A stretch of 14,178 bases of DNA from JBCBTJ01 sp964597685 (GTDB lineage Bacteria > Pseudomonadota > Alphaproteobacteria > Caulobacterales > Hyphomonadaceae): positions 1 to 14,178 of the forward strand of contig CAZQZC010000066.1 of the NCBI GenBank assembly GCA_964597685.1, read 5' to 3'. The translations under genes were made by a program, and so were the position numbers. Positions 1 through 8,010 of this stretch are shown here, piece after piece; the stretch's first letter is position 1, and every line of letters begins with the position of its first letter. Below the pieces are notes generated by a model. The model ran no database searches. It worked only from the letters and a program-made list of their open reading frames with translations, and was not told the origin of the DNA.

Positions 1-1
1 C

Positions 2-712
2 GGGACTCATTGGATCAAGTACATGCTCGCCGTCGCGCTCGCCGACACCTATGGCGTTGAGCGGCCAAAGTATTTTTCTGAGCAGGCGGTGCGGCCCTAC
101 ATTGGGTGGCCGAAGGACGCGCCGACCTATCCAGACCTGCCGCGCCTGGCGTTTTCCCACACGATCCCCCACCGATTGTTGGATTGGGGATGGGCCCGGG
201 CGCTCGCAAAGCCTCCGCCCTACGCACTCTGCATCCGCCATCCGATGGCGATCCTCGCCAGCCATTTCGCCAAATGGGAATACGATCTGAAAGTCGACTG
301 GCTCACCTACCTCGAGGGCGACCCGACCGGACGGCGTTATCGATGCGATCTGTATTGGCTGGCGCGGTTCTGGAACCGCTGGGGCGACCTCGTCTCACGC
401 TATCCGAACGCGTTCGTCGTGATCCGCTACGAGGAGACCCGTGTTGAACCGCGCGCCGCGCTTGTCGAAATCGCCCGCCATTGGGGTGTCTCGCTTGCGC
501 CTGAGGCGCTGAACGCCGCCCTCGCAGCCGGCGCCAAGGACGCAATGGCTGAGAAGATCGACCCAACAGCTGAGCCAAACGTCCTCCAACGGCGCGACAC
601 GTCCCTGGCGACGCAATTCTCCGGCGAAGCGGGGGAGCTTTATCGAGACCTGGTCACGAGCCTCTTTCGGCGAGATCTTGGCTACGACCTCCTGGCGCCC
701 CCGTCCCCCTAG
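2..712 (+). CDS. Sulfotransferase family protein, 5' end cut by the window
   Basis: Likely transfers sulfate from PAPS to a carbohydrate, lipid or small-molecule hydroxyl; the acceptor cannot be told. The frame is open to the left edge. The codons before the first ATG (position 23) read GTHWIKY, which matches the end of the 5'-phosphosulfate-binding loop of sulfotransferases (usual form P-x-SGTTW). The true start is therefore outside the window and 236 residues are visible. A second family motif, IRHPMAILASHFAKW, encoded near 230-278, corresponds to the 3'-phosphate-binding segment (usual form RHPRDxxxSxY). The remainder has the Trp/Tyr-rich helices and an IRYEE motif near 422-436 typical of the fold. 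The stop lies 14 bases from the convergent amidase stop, with no clear terminator between. The family is fairly sure; the substrate is unknown. Confidence 0.8.
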   Translation, partial: GTHWIKYMLAVALADTYGVERPKYFSEQAVRPYIGWPKDAPTYPDLPRLAFSHTIPHRLLDWGWARALAKPPPYALCIRHPMAILASHFAKWEYDLKVDWLTYLEGDPTGRRYRCDLYWLARFWNRWGDLVSRYPNAFVVIRYEETRVEPRAALVEIARHWGVSLAPEALNAALAAGAKDAMAEKIDPTAEPNVLQRRDTSLATQFSGEAGELYRDLVTSLFRRDLGYDLLAPPSP

Positions 713-726
713 GCGTTGCCGACGCG

Positions 727-2376
727 TCAGCGCTTCATGGCCGCCGCGATTTCTGGCCGCGCTTCGGCGTTTGGAAGGAATTGCGGATCGCGCCGCAAAT
801 TGGTCGCCTGCTCATAGGCGAAGCCATAGGAGAGGATCGCCGCGTCGGCGTCCTTCGCGCCCATGAACGACACGCCAATCGGCACGCCATGGACGTCGCC
901 CATCGGGACGGTGATGTTTGGATAACCCGCAATGGCCGCCATCCAGCCGGCCCCCGACCAGGACGGCCAAACATCGCCGTTGATCGGGTCCACACGTGAC
1001 GCGACAGGCCCGGACGGCGCAACCAGCACATCGACGTCGAATTGCGCCAGCATGGCGTCAATGCCCTTCTCGCCGGCAATGGCTTGGACGTAATCCCGCG
1101 CCTCGACGTAGGCCGGATCATCAAGATCGCCGTAATCGGCGGCGCCCTCAAAAATACTCTGGTCGAACAAGGCGAGTTCGACGTCCGCGTTCGCTTTATT
1201 GAATTCGATCAATTCGGCGAGCGAGCGGATTGTAACCGCAGGAGCGGCCTCGGCGAGGTAATCGTTCAACGTCGCCTTGAACTCGTAGTAGAGAACATCG
1301 CCAGACTTCGCGCCGAAATCGTCGGCGCCGGTTTCGAACGATTCGATTTCAACCAACGTGGCGCCGGCGGCCTCTATCGCTGCGAGGGCCGCATCGAACC
1401 TTGCAACGATATCGGCGTTCGACCCGACGGTGAACCGCATGACGCCGACACGCACGCCGTTCAGCGCCGCCTCGTCAAGGGCCGCCACGTAATCCGTCTT
1501 TGCATCGCCCGTCGCCATGGCGTTCAGCATCATGGCCGCGCCTTTGACGGTCTTCGTCATCGGACCGGCGGTGTCCTGGGATGATGAAATCGGAACGATA
1601 TGGCGCTGGGAGACCAGTCCGACCGTAGGCTTGAAGCCGACGATCCCGTTCGCATTGGACGGGCAAATGATCGATCCGTTCGTCTCGGTCCCGACCGTCC
1701 CGGCCGCAAGCGACGCCGCCGCCGCTGCGCCGGACCCGGAGCTCGACCCGCAGGGATTGCGGTCCAGCATGTGTGGATTGCGCACCTGACCGCCAAGCGC
1801 GGTCCAGCCGCTCATGGAATCGTTCGACCGGAAATTCGCCCATTGGCTGAGATTGGTCTTGCCGAGGATGATTGCGCCCGCTTCACGCAAGCCGGCCACA
1901 AGGGGCGAGTCCCGACCGGTGAGATTGTCCTTCAGCGCCAAGGCGCCGGCCGTCGTTGGCATCGGGTCAGCGCTTTCGATGTTATCCTTGAGCAGGATTG
2001 GAACGCCATGCAGCGGCCCCAACGTTTCGCCGGCGGCGCGTTTCGCATCGAGCGCTCGGGCGTCGGCCAGCGCGTCCGGGTTCACCGTGAGAACGCTCTG
2101 CAACGTCGGACCGTTGCGATCGATGCTTTCGATTCGATCGAGGTAGTCTTGGACGAGCGCTTCCGAGGTCACCTCGCCGGACTGGAGGGCGTCCGCCAAT
2201 TCCGGCAAGGTCTTCGCCGTCCACCCAGCTGGCGCGTATTCAGCCAACGAATCAGAATCGTTAGAGACGTCCGTCACCTCAACGGAGTCTCCCAAACTTG
2301 TTTCCGGTGCGTCCGCACCTTGGCCGCATGCAGCCAGGATTAACGCCGGCACAGCGGCGCTGAACATCGGTTTCAT
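727..2376 (-). CDS. Exported amidase of the amidase-signature family, lipoprotein
   Basis: Hydrolyses an amide bond, probably of a peptide amide or similar small substrate, in the periplasm. The 549-residue protein starts with a short hydrophobic signal ending in the lipobox LAAC (Cys17), so it is probably lipidated. The amidase-signature triad is visible: Lys130 in GVPILLKDN, cis-Ser211 in GSSSGSG and nucleophile Ser235 in TETNGSI. The 24-residue spacing of the two serines matches fatty-acid amide hydrolase and malonamidase, and the 81-residue Lys-Ser spacing is close to Stenotrophomonas peptide amidase. It is not GatA: it is secreted and no gatB or gatC is near. The start is supported by AGGGGAGA (plus-strand 2381-2388), five bases before ATG. 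It lies 82 bases after the phosphatase gene and may be co-transcribed with it or have its own promoter. The true substrate is unknown. Confidence 0.88.
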   Translation of the reverse strand: MKPMFSAAVPALILAACGQGADAPETSLGDSVEVTDVSNDSDSLAEYAPAGWTAKTLPELADALQSGEVTSEALVQDYLDRIESIDRNGPTLQSVLTVNPDALADARALDAKRAAGETLGPLHGVPILLKDNIESADPMPTTAGALALKDNLTGRDSPLVAGLREAGAIILGKTNLSQWANFRSNDSMSGWTALGGQVRNPHMLDRNPCGSSSGSGAAAAASLAAGTVGTETNGSIICPSNANGIVGFKPTVGLVSQRHIVPISSSQDTAGPMTKTVKGAAMMLNAMATGDAKTDYVAALDEAALNGVRVGVMRFTVGSNADIVARFDAALAAIEAAGATLVEIESFETGADDFGAKSGDVLYYEFKATLNDYLAEAAPAVTIRSLAELIEFNKANADVELALFDQSIFEGAADYGDLDDPAYVEARDYVQAIAGEKGIDAMLAQFDVDVLVAPSGPVASRVDPINGDVWPSWSGAGWMAAIAGYPNITVPMGDVHGVPIGVSFMGAKDADAAILSYGFAYEQATNLRRDPQFLPNAEARPEIAAAMKR

Positions 2377-2458
2377 TGTATCTCCCCTCGAAAAACGTGA
2401 GTCTCGCCAAGAGCTTAAGGCGCACGCCGCGTTTGATCAGCAGCGGCAACGACGCCCG

Positions 2459-3241
2459 TCACTCAAGCAGGCGCGCGGCCAGCGCTGTCCTCTTGTCCGC
2501 GCCGACGTCGAGGGTCTCCTCCAAGTAGACGTCGAGCGAGCCGGATTCCTCCGCGATGGCGTCAAACGCCGCCCGCAGATAGCTGCGCCGCACGCCCAGG
2601 AACGGTCGATAGACCTCCGCGTCGTAGCGTTTGTTCAGCATGTCGTTGAAATAGTCCCGGGCATCGGGCAGCCGGGCGTCGACGTCGACGGCGGTGTTTG
2701 TCAGATCGTAATCGTCGAAGATATCCGCCTCCGATACGCCAAGCGTATGCTTGGTCAACGCGCACAAAATGCCTGTGCGGTCCTTGCCGGCGGCGCAATT
2801 CACAAGCGCGGCGCCTTTGGCGGGTAGACCGGCGAGCTTGTCGAACCAGCCTTTGAACAAGTCGACATGGTGCGCCCGGAACGGGGCGGTCTGGTAATAC
2901 TCCGTCATCCACCCTTCTGCGTCGTCCGCGCTCGCTTCAACACGCGAGAGAAACCGAACATGCGGCGACGTCGTTTCCCGGCCGCCGTCATGGGTCAACA
3001 CGTCGACGCCGTCGCCGGGCCATTTGTTGACCTGGCGCTCGCGTTCGTCGGGCCGTCGAAGATCGGCTTGAAAGACGATATTGAAGCGCTCAAGCGCCTC
3101 AATGTCACCAGCGCTGGCGTCGGCGTAATGCCCTGACCGGAATAATAGACCGCGCTTGATCCGCCGCCCTCCGGACCCGAAATAGCCCCCAAAATCGCGA
3201 AAGTTTCGAACGCCCTCAAGCGGCGTGATCCGATCGGACAT
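2459..3241 (-). CDS. Tyrosine/serine-type protein phosphatase (PtpB-like)
   Basis: A 260-residue cysteine-dependent phosphatase of the bacterial Y_phosphatase3 / MptpB type, probably acting on phosphotyrosine, phosphoserine or phosphoinositides. The N-terminal motif NFRDFGGY (residues 13-20) and FRSGHYADAS (34-43) are family marks. The catalytic loop is NCAAGKDRTG (148-157), giving C-x5-R with Cys149 and Arg155. The Lys-Asp inside the loop (GKDRT) is the form seen in Mycobacterium PtpB. The frame stays open for 71 further codons upstream, but these lie inside amn. I chose the ATG at 3241 because the family motif begins just after it and AAGGAG precedes it by nine bases. No signal peptide is visible, so it is cytoplasmic. 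The 13-base gap from amn indicates one transcript. The substrate is unknown. Confidence 0.88.
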   Translation of the reverse strand: MSDRITPLEGVRNFRDFGGYFGSGGRRIKRGLLFRSGHYADASAGDIEALERFNIVFQADLRRPDERERQVNKWPGDGVDVLTHDGGRETTSPHVRFLSRVEASADDAEGWMTEYYQTAPFRAHHVDLFKGWFDKLAGLPAKGAALVNCAAGKDRTGILCALTKHTLGVSEADIFDDYDLTNTAVDVDARLPDARDYFNDMLNKRYDAEVYRPFLGVRRSYLRAAFDAIAEESGSLDVYLEETLDVGADKRTALAARLLE

Positions 3242-3250
3242 GATCCCTGT

Positions 3251-3256
3251 CTCCTT
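3251..3256 (-). promoter_or_regulatory. Ribosome binding site of the phosphatase gene, overlapping the amn stop
   Basis: On the minus strand the sequence reads TAAGGAG, so the amn stop TAA (3255-3257) shares two bases with a strong AAGGAG Shine-Dalgarno sequence nine bases before the ATG at 3241. This fixes the phosphatase start and suggests translational coupling to amn. Confidence 0.8.
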
Positions 3257-4709
3257 AGCGGAACGGCGGTTCGTCAAAGGCGCGCAGCTTGCGCGAATGA
3301 AGGGCGGCGCCGCCGTCGGCCGCCAGCTGCTCCAGCGTACGGATGCCGATCTGAATATGCTCGCCGATCGCCCGCTCGTAGAACCGGTTCGCCGCGCCCG
3401 GCAGCTTGATCTCGCCATGCAGGGGCTTGTCGGACACGCAGAGCAAGACGCCATAGGGCACCCTTAGGCGATAGCCGTTCGCGGCGATCGTCGCGCTCTC
3501 CATATCGATGGCGATGGCGCGGGATTGGTTGAACCGCCGCGCCGAGTCGGAGAAACGAAGCTCCCAATTCCGGTCGTCGACGGTGACCACCGTGCCCGTG
3601 CGCAGCCGCTTTTTCAGCGCGTCGCCGCGTTCACCAGTCACCTCGGCGGAGGCCTCTTGGAGTGCGACCTGCACCTCCGCGATGGGCGGGACTGGGATGT
3701 CCGGCGGCAGGACCGCGTCGAGCACATTGTCATCGCGCAAATAGGCGTGGGCGAGCACGTAGTCGCCGATCGATTGGGAATGCCTGAGCCCGCCGCAATG
3801 GCCCACCATGATCCAGCATTGCGGACGCAAGACGGCGAGATGGTCGGTGATCGTTTTCGCGTTCGAGGGGCCGATGCCGATATTGACGAGGGTGATCCCG
3901 ACGCCTTCGTCGCCCATCAGGTGATAGGTCGGCATCTGGAAACGCCGCCACGGGCCTTCATTGATCTTCTGAAGCGGATCTTCCGTCTTGGCGTCGATGA
4001 TCACGCCGCCCGGCGCCGAGAGCCTGCGATAGGGTCCAGGCTGTTTGATCCGCTCCACCGCCCACGCCGTGAACGCATCGACATAACGGTGGTAATTGGT
4101 GAAGAGGATGTATTGCTGAAAATCTTCGGCCGGTGTGCCGGTGTAGTGCTTGAGACGCTTCAGCGAGAAATCGACCCGCGGGGCGTCGAAGAGCGCGAGC
4201 GGCTTGTCGCCATCCTCGTCGAAGAGTTCGCCGTCGGCCACTTCATCGCCGATGTGGGCGAGCTTGGGCGACGGAAACCAGCGGGCGAGTTCGGCTGGCG
4301 AGATATCTTGGAGCCCGCCTGCCTGCGCCTCGTCCCAAACATAGACGTATGGGATCTCTGACTTCGACCGCCGCACCTCTATATCGACATCGTAATCCCG
4401 CAGAAGCGGCGTGAGCTGCTCAACAAGATAGGTGCGAAAAAATTCCGGCTGGGTGACCGTGGCCCGATAGACGCCCGCCTCGGAGAGCTTCCCAAACGAC
4501 CGCGATATTGGCGGCGGCGGGCCATCCGGCGAATACCGAACCACAAGCTCGGGATAGCAGAATGCGCCGTTGTCGCGCCGCGCGGGGTCCGGCGGTGAAC
4601 CGGTTTTCAGATAGGTCTCAAGCGCGTTCGACAGGGCTGCAACGGAGCTGTCGAAAATCGCGCCGAGCTCGGTGACAATCTCGTCTGGATCGCGTGTTGG
4701 AGCGGGCAT
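3255..4709 (-). CDS. amn: AMP nucleosidase
   Basis: Cytoplasmic enzyme that splits AMP into adenine and ribose 5-phosphate, used in purine salvage and adenylate balance. The 484-residue length equals that of E. coli Amn. The N-terminal AMP nucleosidase domain (about 1-165) is followed by a phosphorylase-type nucleosidase domain (about 190-460). Close matches to E. coli include RVDFSLKRLKHYTGTP (178-193), NIGIGPSNAKT (276-286), GHCGGLR (303-309), GDYVLAHAYLRDD (315-327), DMESATIA (402-409, family ribose-binding Glu404) and CVSDKPLHGE (424-433, with Asp427 at the family general-acid position), and the C-terminal HSRKLRAFDEPPFR. The ATG at 4709 has only a weak purine-rich stretch upstream. The gene starts 30 bases after the membrane-protein gene and is followed at 13 bases by the phosphatase. 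Confidence 0.96.
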   Translation of the reverse strand: MPAPTRDPDEIVTELGAIFDSSVAALSNALETYLKTGSPPDPARRDNGAFCYPELVVRYSPDGPPPPISRSFGKLSEAGVYRATVTQPEFFRTYLVEQLTPLLRDYDVDIEVRRSKSEIPYVYVWDEAQAGGLQDISPAELARWFPSPKLAHIGDEVADGELFDEDGDKPLALFDAPRVDFSLKRLKHYTGTPAEDFQQYILFTNYHRYVDAFTAWAVERIKQPGPYRRLSAPGGVIIDAKTEDPLQKINEGPWRRFQMPTYHLMGDEGVGITLVNIGIGPSNAKTITDHLAVLRPQCWIMVGHCGGLRHSQSIGDYVLAHAYLRDDNVLDAVLPPDIPVPPIAEVQVALQEASAEVTGERGDALKKRLRTGTVVTVDDRNWELRFSDSARRFNQSRAIAIDMESATIAANGYRLRVPYGVLLCVSDKPLHGEIKLPGAANRFYERAIGEHIQIGIRTLEQLAADGGAALHSRKLRAFDEPPFR

Positions 4710-4739
4710 GACTTGGTCTCGCCCAACCCGGCGGACCGG

Positions 4740-6545
4740 TCAACGCTTTGCAGCCAAGACCTCCGCATCGTCGATCCGAAACAGGCGCATTGGCTGATCC
4801 GGGTCGCCTTCGCCGCCGACAGGCTGCAGCCAGTCAGGCGCGGCCCCAGCCTCAAGACGTGCGGCGAATCCGTCAGGCCAGCGACGAGCATACAGCCTCA
4901 TAGCCTCCGAACCCGGGCAATAGGCGAAGTAATCCGCGCCAAGTTCGCCCAACGTCCGAACGGCGTCCTCCGGCGGCGCTGCGAAGACCTTCACGCCCGT
5001 GGCGATCCCCTTCGGATTCCGGTGGTAAGGCGCGTTGAACACCGAATGCTCGCTATTGACGAGGACCCACGTGCCGATTCCGATGCTGGCGAAAACTTTG
5101 CCCACAGGTAAAGTCCGCAATTGCGCGATTGTGTCGGCGGCGTCGGGAGCGGTGCAATCGCGAAGTGTGACAATTGGCGCGCCTGCGTCCGTTGGCGTCT
5201 TTGCGAATGCAGTGTCGCCGACAGCTCGCCAGGTGACTGGCGCCAGGAGCGCAGCGACGGCTGCCGCGGCAATCAGCGCCGCAGGCCCGCGAACGGCGCG
5301 CCAGCGGTCGAACACGGCTCCGACAGCAACGCCAGCGGGAATGGAGGCCAGCGCATGGCTGAAGGTGACGCCGCGCACCTGCCAAATCGTCGCCAGAACG
5401 CTGAGGCCGAATAGGACGACAATCGGCGTCCACGTGATACGCCGTCGTGGACTGGCGCGCCCGACCAATACTGCCAAAGCCACAGCGGCCGCGAAGACGA
5501 CCCCATACTGGCGGGTCGCGACTTGCTGATCTTCGACGGCCAAGAGCCAGAGACTTTTCGCCTCCCGCACCGTATCGAGCCAGAGATACCGTAATTCGGC
5601 GTCGATCGCCGCATATGGATCGCCAACACACGCAGGCGCCGCCGACAGAACAGCCAAGACAGTGACCACGCCTGCCGATGCGGCCCCGGCGAATCGCCGC
5701 ATTGGCGACGTCAAGATGTTGAAACGCGGCAAGAGCGCGAAACCGGCGCCTGCGGCGATGATCGCGGCGAGGTGAGCGTTGCCAAACGCGTCGCACGCCG
5801 CACGGGCCGCGCCGGGCCCGGGAGCGTCCACCATATAGAAGAACGCAGCCGCGATGGCGCTCGATGCGCCAAAAACCTGGAGGCGCTGGGCCTCAGATCC
5901 GCCGCGACAAACCCACAACAAGCCAAACGAGAGAATGATCCCAGCCGCATAGGGCAGGCTCTCGATCGCAACGGACAGCATGGCGGCGACGGCGATGCCC
6001 GCGATAACGGCGGATCGCTTCGACCTGCGGGGGGACAAGAGCGAAGCCAAAGCAACAAGGAGCAAGGCGACTTCCAGACCGTGATGGTCGATCCGCCCGG
6101 GATAGAATTGGTAGACTGACGCCGATAACGCGAAGCAGGCTAAGCCGGCGGCCACGCCCGCGGGCGACGCGCCCAGCCGTCGCAGGATCAGCGCGAGCGC
6201 TGCAGATGCAATTACGAACAGGATGAGCGGCCAAATCGCTGCAGCCGCATAGGCGGCCTGCTGCGCCCCCAGGATCGGCGAAAAGGCGTGCGTCAGGCCC
6301 ACAAGGAAAACGTCAGGTATCCGCGACCAATGCATCGCGCCGCCCTCTGGCGTAAGCAGACGCGACTGGTCGACGGTCCCCCACGCCTGGCCGGACATGA
6401 GATCCTGAACTTGCGTGAACCGCATTTGATCGTCGATCCCCGGCAGCATGCCGCCAGTCGCCTCGCCAACATGGACGGCGAGCATCGTGAATAGAAAGAG
6501 CCAGACAACGATCGGCGCGGCCCAGCCTCCTCGGCGCGTCGGCAT
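4740..6545 (-). CDS. GT-C-like polytopic membrane protein, putative polyprenyl-phosphate-sugar-dependent glycosyltransferase
   Basis: A 601-residue inner-membrane protein with roughly eleven hydrophobic segments between residues 10 and 437 and a soluble, probably periplasmic C-terminal domain (about 440-601). Motifs suggest the GT-C fold of STT3/ArnT-type enzymes: an acidic pair in the first outer loop (Asp38-Asp39 in GIDDQMR), HWSR (72-75), RIDHHGLE (151-158, resembling the DHH region of STT3-like proteins) and APYHRN (505-510), which I recall as conserved in alphaproteobacterial proteins of this group. If so, it would transfer a sugar from a lipid-phosphate carrier to a surface acceptor. 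AAAGGGGGTG lies five bases before the ATG. The gene is divergent from the GT2 and GtrA genes, which could supply its donor. GT-C membership is inferred; the acceptor and sugar are unknown. Confidence 0.7.
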   Translation of the reverse strand: MPTRRGGWAAPIVVWLFLFTMLAVHVGEATGGMLPGIDDQMRFTQVQDLMSGQAWGTVDQSRLLTPEGGAMHWSRIPDVFLVGLTHAFSPILGAQQAAYAAAAIWPLILFVIASAALALILRRLGASPAGVAAGLACFALSASVYQFYPGRIDHHGLEVALLLVALASLLSPRRSKRSAVIAGIAVAAMLSVAIESLPYAAGIILSFGLLWVCRGGSEAQRLQVFGASSAIAAAFFYMVDAPGPGAARAACDAFGNAHLAAIIAAGAGFALLPRFNILTSPMRRFAGAASAGVVTVLAVLSAAPACVGDPYAAIDAELRYLWLDTVREAKSLWLLAVEDQQVATRQYGVVFAAAVALAVLVGRASPRRRITWTPIVVLFGLSVLATIWQVRGVTFSHALASIPAGVAVGAVFDRWRAVRGPAALIAAAAVAALLAPVTWRAVGDTAFAKTPTDAGAPIVTLRDCTAPDAADTIAQLRTLPVGKVFASIGIGTWVLVNSEHSVFNAPYHRNPKGIATGVKVFAAPPEDAVRTLGELGADYFAYCPGSEAMRLYARRWPDGFAARLEAGAAPDWLQPVGGEGDPDQPMRLFRIDDAEVLAAKR

Positions 6546-6625
6546 CGAAGCACCCCCTTTTCGCGCTTACGCGTTCTTTACGGTCATGGGGTCTTATCGA
6601 AACAAGGTTACCGAAAGGCTCCAGG
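6546..6625. promoter_or_regulatory. Divergent promoter region between the GT-C and GT2 genes
   Basis: These 80 bases separate two divergently transcribed starts and must hold the leftward promoter and probably the rightward one. The Shine-Dalgarno sequences are AAAGGGGGTG (minus strand, 6551-6560) and GAAAGG (plus strand, 6613-6618). I see no convincing -35/-10 pair or long palindrome; CGCG-CTTA-CGCG at 6562-6573 is too short to call an operator. Confidence 0.5.
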
Positions 6626-7594
6626 ATGGCCTCACCAAACGCCGCCGCCGTTTCGCCGGCGCATACCGCACCCCTTCGAATCGCCGTGGCGTTGCCTTGC
6701 TACAACGAAGCAGCCACGATCGGCGACGTCGTCGCAGACTTCAGGGCGGCGCTGCCAGGGGCCGAGATCTACGTTTTCGACAACAATTCGACCGACGGCA
6801 CAGCGGATATCGCCCGCGCTGCCGGTGCGGTGGTTAGGCGCGAAACCCGCCAGGGCAAGGGAAACGTCGTGCGCCGTATCTTCGCCGATGTGGACGCGGA
6901 TATCATCATCATGGCGGACGGCGACGGAACGTATGACGCCTCCGCCGCGCCCACGCTCGTCGAACTCATGCTCCGGAATCAGGTTGACATGGTCGTGGGC
7001 GCACGGGCGGGGGTCACGCAAGATGCTGGCCGCGGCGGACACGCGCTCGGGAACAAGGCCTTCAACACGCTCTATGGCTGGATGTTCGGTCGGGACTTCA
7101 CGGACATCTTCTCTGGATATCGGGTTTTCTCCCGGCGTTTCGCTCGAAGCTTTCCAGCGGTCTCGTCCGGCTTCGAGATTGAAACGGAAATGTCCGTCCA
7201 TGCGAGCCAGCTCGGCATCCCCGTGCTTGAGCGCCCGACCGCCTACGGCGTTCGGCCTGAAGACTCGACCTCGAAACTCAGGACATTCCGAGACGGCTTT
7301 CGGATTCTGGGCATGTTCATCACGCTGATGAAAGAAACCCGTCCGGCGATGTTTTTCGGGCTGCTCGGCGCGGGATGCGTGGTCTTGGCCGGCCTGCTCT
7401 CGCTGCCGCTTCTACTCACATATCTCCAAACCGGCCTCGTGCCGCGGTTGCCCACAGCGATCCTGTCGACCGGCATCGTGGTCATCGGCGCCGTGTCGGC
7501 CGTCTGCGGGCTTATACTGGATAGTCTTGCGCGGTCGCGCGTTGAGCAGAAGCGGGCGGTTTACCTGAGCTATCCACCTGTCGATCGGCGATGA
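6626..7594 (+). CDS. GT2 family glycosyltransferase, GtrB / dolichol-phosphate-sugar-synthase-like
   Basis: Likely moves a sugar from a nucleotide-sugar onto polyprenyl (undecaprenyl) phosphate at the inner face of the membrane. The 322-residue protein has a GT-A catalytic domain (about 17-235): IAVALPCYNEAATI (19-32), VFDNNSTDGT (50-59), the metal-binding D-x-D in MADGDGTYD (Asp98, Asp100) and DFTDIFSGYRVFSRR (157-171). Two membrane helices follow (about 242-266 and 276-299), then a basic tail with RVEQKRAVYLSY. This is the layout of GtrB. The ATG has GAAAGG seven bases upstream. The stop overlaps the gtrA-like start (ATGA at 7591-7594), so the two are translationally coupled. The sugar cannot be told from the sequence. 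Confidence 0.88.
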   Translation: MASPNAAAVSPAHTAPLRIAVALPCYNEAATIGDVVADFRAALPGAEIYVFDNNSTDGTADIARAAGAVVRRETRQGKGNVVRRIFADVDADIIIMADGDGTYDASAAPTLVELMLRNQVDMVVGARAGVTQDAGRGGHALGNKAFNTLYGWMFGRDFTDIFSGYRVFSRRFARSFPAVSSGFEIETEMSVHASQLGIPVLERPTAYGVRPEDSTSKLRTFRDGFRILGMFITLMKETRPAMFFGLLGAGCVVLAGLLSLPLLLTYLQTGLVPRLPTAILSTGIVVIGAVSAVCGLILDSLARSRVEQKRAVYLSYPPVDRR

Positions 7595-7995
7595 TCGCGG
7601 CGTTTCGCGCTCCTCTTTTTCGAAGGCTTTTGCGATTTGCAGTGATCGGCGGCGTCGGCTTCGTCGTCGACGCCGGATTGCTCACATTATTTGCGTTTGT
7701 AGGGGTGGATCCCTTCCTCGGACGCCTTGTGTCCCTGCCAAGCGCTATTCTGACGACATGGCGCTTAAATCGGACAATCACATTCGGCGCCTCCCAAACC
7801 AGCCAGGTAACCGAGGCGGCGCGCTATAGCGGGGTGGCCCTTGTTATTGCAGGGGTGAATTACGCGATTTACGCGGCCGTACTGACCGGTTTTCCGACGA
7901 TCGAGCCCGTTCTCGCGGTGCTTTGCGCAACTGCGATCTCAGCCACCTTGTCTTATATTGGCTACGCGAAGCTGGTGTTTCGAACCGAAACCTGA
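7591..7995 (+). CDS. GtrA-family membrane protein, putative lipid-linked sugar flippase
   Basis: A 134-residue protein with four predicted membrane helices (about 15-34, 42-58, 79-100, 106-123). Family marks are RFAVIGGVGFVVDAGLL (15-31), the basic loop TWRLNRTITF (56-65) and a C-terminal YAKLVF (125-130) in the place of the usual N-R-x-W-V-F ending. GtrA proteins are proposed to move undecaprenyl-phosphate sugars, or otherwise assist lipid-linked sugar transfer, across the inner membrane. The start overlaps the stop of the GT2 gene by an ATGA junction, as expected for a GtrA/GtrB pair. It converges on nrdB with a 15-base gap and no visible terminator. Confidence 0.88.
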   Translation: MIAAFRAPLFRRLLRFAVIGGVGFVVDAGLLTLFAFVGVDPFLGRLVSLPSAILTTWRLNRTITFGASQTSQVTEAARYSGVALVIAGVNYAIYAAVLTGFPTIEPVLAVLCATAISATLSYIGYAKLVFRTET

Positions 7996-8010
7996 AGCGC
8001 TGCAATCGGC

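Noticed and set aside
713..726. Possible bidirectional terminator between the convergent sulfotransferase and amidase genes
   Set aside because: Only GCGT/ACGC can pair and there is no T-tract.
1600..2343. 247-codon plus-strand open frame opposite the amidase
   Set aside because: Shadow of the amidase-signature region, which carries an intact catalytic triad on the minus strand; no ribosome binding site or domain.
727..2376. Annotation as GatA, glutamyl-tRNA amidotransferase subunit
   Set aside because: It has an export signal and lipobox, and there are no gatB or gatC neighbours.
2426..2447. Hairpin GCCGC...GCGGC after the phosphatase gene
   Set aside because: Only five pairs with a twelve-base loop and no following T-tract, so not called a terminator.
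3242..3454. 71-codon N-terminal extension of the phosphatase frame
   Set aside because: It lies wholly within amn, has the Arg/Ser/Ala-rich composition of a shadow frame, and the ATG at 3241 has a strong AAGGAG and leads directly into the family motif.
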